Source: Chloroflexota bacterium
GTDB taxonomy: Bacteria; Chloroflexota; Anaerolineae; Aggregatilineales; UBA3940
NCBI GenBank assembly: GCA_024643825.1
Contig: JAHEME010000057.1
Location: forward strand, 1 to 10,626
Length of the DNA: 10,626 bases
Direction of reading: 5' to 3'
How positions within the stretch are numbered: the first letter of the stretch is position 1; each line of letters starts with the position of its first letter. The notes beneath the pieces are model-generated. The model was not told the origin of the DNA and searched no databases. It saw nothing but the letters and a program-made list of their open reading frames with translations. The translations under genes were made by a program, and so were the position numbers. Positions 1 through 6,000 of the stretch are shown one piece after another.

Positions 1-1
1 G

Positions 2-607
2 CCTCCGCTGGTCAATGCCAGCCTGTATGACATTCCGTTCGCACATGCCAGCTTCGATAAAGTGATCCTTTCCGAAGTGCTGGAGCATGTACCCGATGAT
101 GTGGGGGTTCTCCAATCGATTTCTCAGGCCGTAAAACCTGGCGGCTTGATCGCGATCACAGTTCCGAATGCGAACTACCCGTTCTGGTGGGATCCGATCA
201 ATCACACCCTGGAGACGCTGTTTCATACTCATATCCAGCATGGGGCATTTGCGGGAATCTGGGCCAATCACATCCGGTTGTATACAGAAGAGCAGTTGCA
301 GCATACGGTTGAATCTGCTGGCCTGGAAGTTGTTTCGAGACGCAGATTCACGCATTACAGCTTCCCGTTCATACACAACATCGTTTACGGCTTCGGGAAA
401 ACGATCCTCGAAGCGGGATTGCTGCCAGCCAATCTCCAACAATCGGCAGACCGGCACAACCTTAGCGGAGATCGCAGCGGGCCCCTGAATCCAATTCATA
501 TTGGGCTACGCATCTTCGAGTGGTTTGACCGAAGAAATACAATGGATGAGCTTCCAGGCACGTCCACAGTGAATCTGTGCATTCTGGCTCAGAAACCGCC
601 AGGGTAA
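2..607 (+). CDS. Class I SAM-dependent methyltransferase, 5' end missing
   Basis: The frame is open to the left edge, so 201 C-terminal residues are visible and the true start lies upstream. The first visible residues match the core of the Methyltransf_11 family: an I-P-F...S-F-D stretch (visible residues 11-19), then V-I-L-S-E-V-L-E-H-V-P (21-31), then V-K-P-G-G-L-I-A-I-T-V-P-N (about 45-57), the usual strand 4, helix and strand 5 signatures. The glycine-rich SAM loop (motif I) and the acidic residue of strand 2 would lie in the missing part; the family is normally about 230-280 residues. The later R-L-Y-T-x-E-Q-L and S-A-G-L-E-V-V segments are typical of small-molecule or glycan methyltransferases. 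The protein has no membrane segment, so it is probably cytoplasmic. It is followed after 14 bases by a glycosyltransferase, which suggests a role in modifying a glycan or its lipid carrier. The substrate is unknown. The GTG at 62 is only an internal codon. Confidence 0.88.
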   Translation, partial: PPLVNASLYDIPFAHASFDKVILSEVLEHVPDDVGVLQSISQAVKPGGLIAITVPNANYPFWWDPINHTLETLFHTHIQHGAFAGIWANHIRLYTEEQLQHTVESAGLEVVSRRRFTHYSFPFIHNIVYGFGKTILEAGLLPANLQQSADRHNLSGDRSGPLNPIHIGLRIFEWFDRRNTMDELPGTSTVNLCILAQKPPG

Positions 608-621
608 TCGCGAGACACCTT

Positions 622-2958
622 ATGAAGTCTACTCCACCCCCTTATGAACCGATTACGCTGCGTGATGTGCTGCGCGCAATCTTTTTGCCCGTAAGCGAGG
701 AGCAAGCGCCGGAGATTATTTTTCCCTCGTTTCACCCATTCCCCCTCCCAGAGAAACAGAATCTCGATGATGTTACGCTCTCTGATCTTGAGGATCCGGC
801 AGTTATCAGCTACACGCTCCCAGCGATTGAGGGTTTGCTATCCAACAACCCAAAGCGGATCGCCATTACGGGCATTGGAACAATTGCTACTATTCTCCTC
901 GCTTATTTTGCGCAGTCGGCTGCGGGAAATTTGAATGGAGGCTTTGGCAGCGGTCTCTTTTATGTCATAGCCGTAGCCTTCTGGTTAGGATTAGTGATAT
1001 TTGACATAGCGCCCCCGGATGGGGGCCTTTTGCGCCGAGGGCCGACTACAAGAGGCGGAGGAACAAGACGTGCGCTGGCTCTGCTGGAAGATCGCCCCCT
1101 CACGACACGCATGATCCTCGGCACACTGGGAGTTGTGCTGTCGCTCGCCACCTACGTATTTGCAGCAGGGAACTTATTCACGCTGCCTGCCGTGATTTCG
1201 TGGGTCGCCAGCCTGCTTGTATGGATGATTGTTCTGGCGGAACGCAACCCAGAAGCCCTAATCAGTGCATGGGGGGCATGGCTAAGAGATGTGCGACGAC
1301 ACCTATCGGAATGGCTACAGCCTCGTGCGCTGCCAATCGCTGCTTTTATCATCATCATGGGCATTTCGATATTCTTCCGAGTGTATCGGCTGGATTCGAT
1401 CCCGAATGAGATGACCAGCGATCATGTGGAGAAACTACTGGACTCCTATGATGTCTCCAGGGGGATAACCCACGTCTTCTTCACAAGAAATGGGGGACGT
1501 GAAGCCATTCAATTTTATGTTGTTCCACTGATTGCCCAGCTATTCGGAACTGGCATGAGCTTCCTATCCTTGAAAATCGCATCAGTACTGGAAGCACTGG
1601 CACTGATCCCTCTCATGATCGTTTTGGGTCACGAGGTGGTCGATCAGGAGACGGGGTTCTTCGCTGCGGCTTTGCTCGCAATCTCCTGGTGGCATATCGC
1701 CCTAGGCCGATTAGCCCTCCGGATCGTATTGACACCCCTGCTATTCACCCCCTTGCTGCTTACTCTGATTCGAGGCATGCGTACGGGTTCCAGACGTTCC
1801 TGGTTGTGGGCTGGATTCTGGATGGGGATCGGAGTGTATGGGTATCAGGCCCTACGAATTACCCCGCTAGTTGCCATCGCCGCATTTGTTCTTACATTGG
1901 CAGGACCACTGTGGCGAGTGGCGCAATCCCGACTGCGACGAACCCCGGCAACTATGTATGAGCAGATCGTGGTCAGCCGAATTGCCGCGCGTCAGGGTCT
2001 CAACCTGATCTTCTCTGGCATCGTTGCTCTGGTGATCTTCGTACCCATGCTTCGGGCCTGGCACGACTTCCCGAATGAAGTATGGAATCGAGTCATCAAC
2101 CGCACCACAGACAGCGAAGTCGCGCTTCAAGGAAGCGCAAACGAGATTTTCTTCGATAATTTCGGGAAGGCTCTCCGCATGTTTAATGTACGCGGAGATG
2201 GATCGTGGTTTACGGCTGTGCCCGATGCGCCGATGATGGATGTGATCACTGGCTCTTTGCTGATCCTTGGCTTTGCTGCGTGGTTGGTTCGCCTGCGGGT
2301 TCGCCGCGATCCGGTAGATGCCTTTCTACTGGCAGCAGGTCTGATCATGCTGCTGCCATCCGCGCTATCCATCGCATTCCCCATCGAGAATCCAAGTGCA
2401 ACTCGCGCAAGTGGTGTGATCCCCATCGTATATCTCATCGCGGCATGGCCTTTATCGCTTATTCGGCAGAGATGGCGGGCTGTGATGGGCAAGATCCCTG
2501 GCACTGTGCTGGCAGCCATCCTGATTTCCACCTTGTATATTGCCGCAGGCGTGATGAACTATCACAGCTACTTCGTGCTTTACGCGGACTCCTATCGGAA
2601 ATCTGCGCTGAACCCAGGCGAAGTGGCGGGAGCCGTACGCGCTATCATCGGCCCGGAGGCCTCACTCGATGGCGTGTGGTTGGAGGGATGGCCGTTCTGG
2701 CATGATTACCGCGCGATTGGAATTGACGCAGGCGATATCACGTTTCACAATGCCATCGTGGACACAACGCAACTGACAAGCTTCCTCCAAGACTTTCCGG
2801 CCAACTTTGCAATCAGGCCGCTGGTATTCATTGTGAATCCTCTGGATACGGAAGCTATCAAGGTACTGCAAAGCGAATTCCCTGATGGCGAGGCTCGTCA
2901 ATTTATCAGCCGGACAGAGGGCCGCGATTTTGTTTTGTTCGTTGTTCCCAGGAATTAA
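622..2958 (+). CDS. GT-C fold glycosyltransferase, ArnT/PMT_2 (GT39/GT83-like), with N-terminal membrane extension
   Basis: This 778-residue polytopic membrane protein has about 16 hydrophobic segments. The canonical GT-C start is at residues 237-271: a membrane helix, then R-V-Y-R-L-D-S-I-P and S-D-H-V-E-K, the first outer loop that carries the acidic catalytic residues in this superfamily (candidates E263, D267, E270). Further family-like segments are G-H-E-V-V-D-Q-E-T-G-F-F (336-347) and I-S-W-W-H-I-A-L-G-R-L-A-L-R (354-367). Residues about 645-778 form a soluble, presumably extracytoplasmic C-terminal domain. Ahead of the canonical core lies an unusual 236-residue part: a soluble N-terminus (1-75), two helices (79-97, 111-128), an arginine-rich loop (139-150) and two more helices (164-182, 187-205). 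The expected reaction is transfer of a sugar from a polyprenyl phosphate to an acceptor outside the membrane; donor and acceptor are unknown. ATG 622 is preferred, 14 bases after the upstream stop with a weak GAGA at 612-615. A GTG at 577 would overlap the upstream gene by 31 bases without a ribosome binding site. Confidence 0.86.
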   Translation: MKSTPPPYEPITLRDVLRAIFLPVSEEQAPEIIFPSFHPFPLPEKQNLDDVTLSDLEDPAVISYTLPAIEGLLSNNPKRIAITGIGTIATILLAYFAQSAAGNLNGGFGSGLFYVIAVAFWLGLVIFDIAPPDGGLLRRGPTTRGGGTRRALALLEDRPLTTRMILGTLGVVLSLATYVFAAGNLFTLPAVISWVASLLVWMIVLAERNPEALISAWGAWLRDVRRHLSEWLQPRALPIAAFIIIMGISIFFRVYRLDSIPNEMTSDHVEKLLDSYDVSRGITHVFFTRNGGREAIQFYVVPLIAQLFGTGMSFLSLKIASVLEALALIPLMIVLGHEVVDQETGFFAAALLAISWWHIALGRLALRIVLTPLLFTPLLLTLIRGMRTGSRRSWLWAGFWMGIGVYGYQALRITPLVAIAAFVLTLAGPLWRVAQSRLRRTPATMYEQIVVSRIAARQGLNLIFSGIVALVIFVPMLRAWHDFPNEVWNRVINRTTDSEVALQGSANEIFFDNFGKALRMFNVRGDGSWFTAVPDAPMMDVITGSLLILGFAAWLVRLRVRRDPVDAFLLAAGLIMLLPSALSIAFPIENPSATRASGVIPIVYLIAAWPLSLIRQRWRAVMGKIPGTVLAAILISTLYIAAGVMNYHSYFVLYADSYRKSALNPGEVAGAVRAIIGPEASLDGVWLEGWPFWHDYRAIGIDAGDITFHNAIVDTTQLTSFLQDFPANFAIRPLVFIVNPLDTEAIKVLQSEFPDGEARQFISRTEGRDFVLFVVPRN
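1011..1031 (+). other. Intragenic terminator-like hairpin
   Basis: GCCCCC (1011-1016) can pair perfectly with GGGGGC (1021-1026) around a GGAT loop, followed by CTTTT (1027-1031). This is the form of a short intrinsic terminator, but it lies inside the glycosyltransferase reading frame, where it encodes the turn A-P-P-D-G-G-L-L, and the T run is only four long. It could cause pausing or partial termination when translation lags. It may equally be chance from Pro/Gly codons. Confidence 0.2.
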
Positions 2959-3064
2959 GCTCGATATACTGAGGAGTCGTACGAGACCCCGTGTATAACA
3001 GAGGAAACAGCGGGGTCTTACATTGCATCGGAAAGTAACCTGTAATCCTCCCAGAAGGCGCAGA
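2959..3064 (+). promoter_or_regulatory. Intergenic region with inverted repeat and -10-like hexamer
   Basis: This 106-base stretch is the only real gap in the window. AGACCCCG (2984-2991) is an exact inverted repeat of CGGGGTCT (3011-3018), with possible G-U pairs at both ends and a loop of 19 bases. A TATAAC hexamer (2994-2999) resembling a sigma-70 -10 box sits in the loop. No convincing -35 is seen 16-18 bases upstream. A perfect palindrome TCGTACGA (2977-2984) abuts the left arm. There is no T run after the right arm, so it is not a standard intrinsic terminator. It could be an operator, an RNA leader hairpin or a secondary promoter for the large gene downstream. All three readings are inference. 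Confidence 0.35.
3053..3058 (+). promoter_or_regulatory. Ribosome binding site deciding the start of the large fusion gene
   Basis: AGAAGG lies 6 bases before ATG 3065, a good Shine-Dalgarno match and spacing. It favours ATG 3065 over the in-frame TTG at 3023, which has only GAGGA at 3001-3005, about 17 bases away, and over the ATG at 3071. Confidence 0.65.
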
Positions 3065-6000
3065 ATGCAGATGTCATCTCAGACGGATTCCAGCGGCCAG
3101 GAACCTGGTCTCATCCTTACGATTCTGGTGCTTGCGGCAATCCTCTTTGCTGCTGCGGCTCTGCGCTTCGTGGGGCAAGACTGGGATCAGGGCTACCACC
3201 TGCACCCGGATGAGCGTTTCCTATCTATGGTTACAGGAGCCGTCAAATCCCCGGACTCACCAGCGCAGTACTTCGACACAGAAAACTCGCCCTTAAATCC
3301 CAATAACGTAGGATTTGGATTTTTTGTATACGGTGATTTTCCAATCACGCTAGTCCGCTATATCGCCGAATGGTTTAACAAGACAGACTATTACTCCAAC
3401 TATCTCGCAGGGCGGACAATCTCAGCGCTGGCGGATTTGCTGACCATCGTGTTCACCTACCTGATCGGGCAGCGCCTCTTTGGAAAACGTGCAGGACTGC
3501 TGGCGGCGGCGCTGTATGCGGGTGCAGCCTTCGCAATTCAGCAATCGCACTTCTTCACAGTCGATACCATTACCAATCTCTTCGTTGCAGCGTCTCTGTA
3601 CTTTGCAAGCCGTACACTCTCTTCACATTCGTGGCTGGATTATCCTCTATTTGGGATTGCACTTGGGCTGGCGATGGCGAGCAAAGTGAGCATATTCCCG
3701 CTCGCGGTGATTCTGATACTTGCGCTTGGTCTTCGTGTGTGGATCAGTTTGACCTCGGTAGATTCCAGCAGCGATGAGGCAGAATCTGGCATCTGGCAGA
3801 TTGTGCGAAGTCGTGAGTTCCTTCAGACCGTAGCAGGGCTGGCGATCGCGGGCGTCTTCACTATCCTGATCTTTCGCGTCGGTCAGCCCTACGCGTTTCT
3901 GCCGCCGAATTCCTCCCTCCCCTACGATACCGATCGTGCGAAGGCGAGCATGAACCTTGTTGGCAAGATCGGGAACCCGTTCGGTTTTCGACTCAACCCG
4001 GTATGGTTGCAACAAATGGAGGAGGTGCGGAGACAGGTATCGGGATATTCAGATATTCCGCCGAATCATCAATGGGGCAAGCGACTGCCAATCGTATTCC
4101 CGTGGGTGAACATGGTGCGGGAAGGATTGGGCTGGCCTCTGGGGTTATGGGTTTGGTTCGCTTTTGCCTGGGCAATCTGGGAGATTGCACACAATCATTC
4201 CAAATCGATTCCCCTCATGCTTCCTTTGGTATGGGTTGCTCTCTACTTTACATGGCAGGGTATCGGCTGGGTGAAAACGATGCGGTATTTTTTGCCCGTA
4301 TATCCGAGTTTGATGGTGCTCGGAGGTTGGGCCTTAGTTACTCTGCAAGATCGCGTACAGGATTTTCTTGCTCTGCGGGGCGCACCGCGCTGGCATCTCA
4401 CTGCCCGCGTTGCAACAGCGATCACGGTGCTCGTAGTCGGCTCGTCCTTTCTGTGGGGGGGTGCCGTCTCGCGAATCTATACGCGGCCCGTGACGCGCAT
4501 CGCGGCTTCTCAATGGATGCTGGAATCCATTGCCTCTGATGTCACGCTCCAATTTGATGCAACAAGCGACCGTCGAACATTCGAAGTTGGCCTGATCAAC
4601 AATTGGCCGCCCACAATTCCTGAAGATCAGGTTGATCCAGCCCAGCCGCCGGTATATGTGACCTACGTATCACCTGGACTTCTTCAGACATATCCATTCC
4701 GTATCACTTTCGACGGAACGATCACGGGCCTGCGGCTGAATCATGTAGTCGCCCAGGATCACACGGATACCTTTAAGTCACTGCGGGTTGGGATCAGTTC
4801 GTCCCCGGATGGTTCCGGGCTGCTGGCTGAGGCCACCCTAATCGAAGCATTCTCGCCGGATGACGATCCGAGAGGTGCAGCCTATGACGTGAGCTTCCCG
4901 CCAGTCGAACTGCGCGCCAGCACTACCTATTACCTCATTCTGGAACCCGATGCTGCAAGTGCTCTTATCCTCAATGGTTCTGGGGTCGCGGTTGAGGGAG
5001 CCTGGGACGATCCTGTGCCTTATTCAATGGATCCATATAATGTGTGGGGGGCGCAGTATCAGGGGTATGAGTTTGAAATGGCGTGGGAAGATGTGCCCGA
5101 CAAGCGCGCACGCATGCAATATATCCTTGACAGGACAGATTACATCGCGATATCGTCCAATCGTTTTTATGGCTCTTTGACTCGCAACCCTCAACGTTTC
5201 CCCCTGAGCGTTGCGTATTACAGAGCACTATTTAGTGGGGAACTTGGTTTTGATCTGGTCGAGGATTTCACCTCCCGCCCGAATATCGGCCCACTCCAAT
5301 TCAATGATGACAATGCGGAAGAAGCATGGACAGTCTATGATCACCCGCGTGTTCTGATATTTCGAAAGAGCGACCACTACAGTCCTGAGCAAACTGCGGA
5401 AGTACTGAATTCAGTGGATGTCGATCATGCGGTTCGGGTGATTGCCAAAGACGCGCAGGGCCAACCCATCGATCTACAGCCTCCCCATTTAGTAGACACA
5501 TCGGGGGCATCTCAGATAAATCTAGACCTCGCGGCACCTCCTTCCTCTGATATCCCTGCCCCCGGTTTCTACCGGACCGTGCAGCCAGCAGCCGTGATCA
5601 TCTGGTGGTGTTTGATTGCATTGATGGGTTGGATTTCCTTCCCTATCCTTTATTCGTTGTTTCCAGGACTTCCCGACCGTGGATATGGCGTAAGCCGCAT
5701 CTTTGGCATGTTGGTTACTTCGTGGGCAGCATGGCTGCTTGCAAGCATCCATTGGCTGGACTGGAGCGCATGGTCCGGGGCAGTATCTTTGGGGGGAATT
5801 GCCCTGGTGTCCGCTCTCATCTTGCGTTCTCATGGAAACGAAATCCGAAAGTGGTTGCGGGACAATCGCAGCCATGTGATCTTCGTTGAGAGTGTGCTGC
5901 TGGTGCTGTTCGGTGTCTTTCTCCTCATTCGCTTAAGCAACCCAGATCTGTGGCACCCATCATATGGCGGTGAAAAGCCGATGGATTTCGCTTATTTCAA

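Noticed and set aside
62..64. GTG as the real start of the methyltransferase
   Set aside because: The codons before it (2-61) are open and encode family-typical residues including I-P-F and S-F-D, so this is an internal valine codon.
168..488. Overlapping open frames on both strands inside the four genes (for example 168-488 plus, 6301-6846 minus, 9009-9395 minus)
   Set aside because: Their translations show no domain or membrane pattern, are rich in Arg, Ser, Pro and Cys as expected for out-of-frame reading, and lie fully within well-supported genes.
577..621. GTG start of the first glycosyltransferase, overlapping the methyltransferase
   Set aside because: There is no Shine-Dalgarno sequence before it. 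ATG 622 lies just after the upstream stop and gives a normal-looking N-terminus.
1001..1029. TTGACA at 1001-1006 as a -35 box of an internal promoter
   Set aside because: The position 17 bases downstream holds GC-rich hairpin sequence and no -10-like hexamer.
2984..3018. Intrinsic terminator after the first glycosyltransferase gene
   Set aside because: The inverted repeat has a long loop and is not followed by a T run, so a terminator call is not supported.
3023..3064. TTG start giving a 14-residue N-terminal extension (with four arginines in a row) of the fusion protein
   Set aside because: There is no ribosome binding site at proper spacing, whereas ATG 3065 has AGAAGG 6 bases upstream. 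The extension would overlap the right-hand part of the intergenic leader.
4455..4461. Run of seven G as a possible frameshift or sequencing error
   Set aside because: The protein on both sides stays in frame and family-like (a membrane helix, then R-I-Y-T-R and A-S-Q-W), so no shift is indicated.
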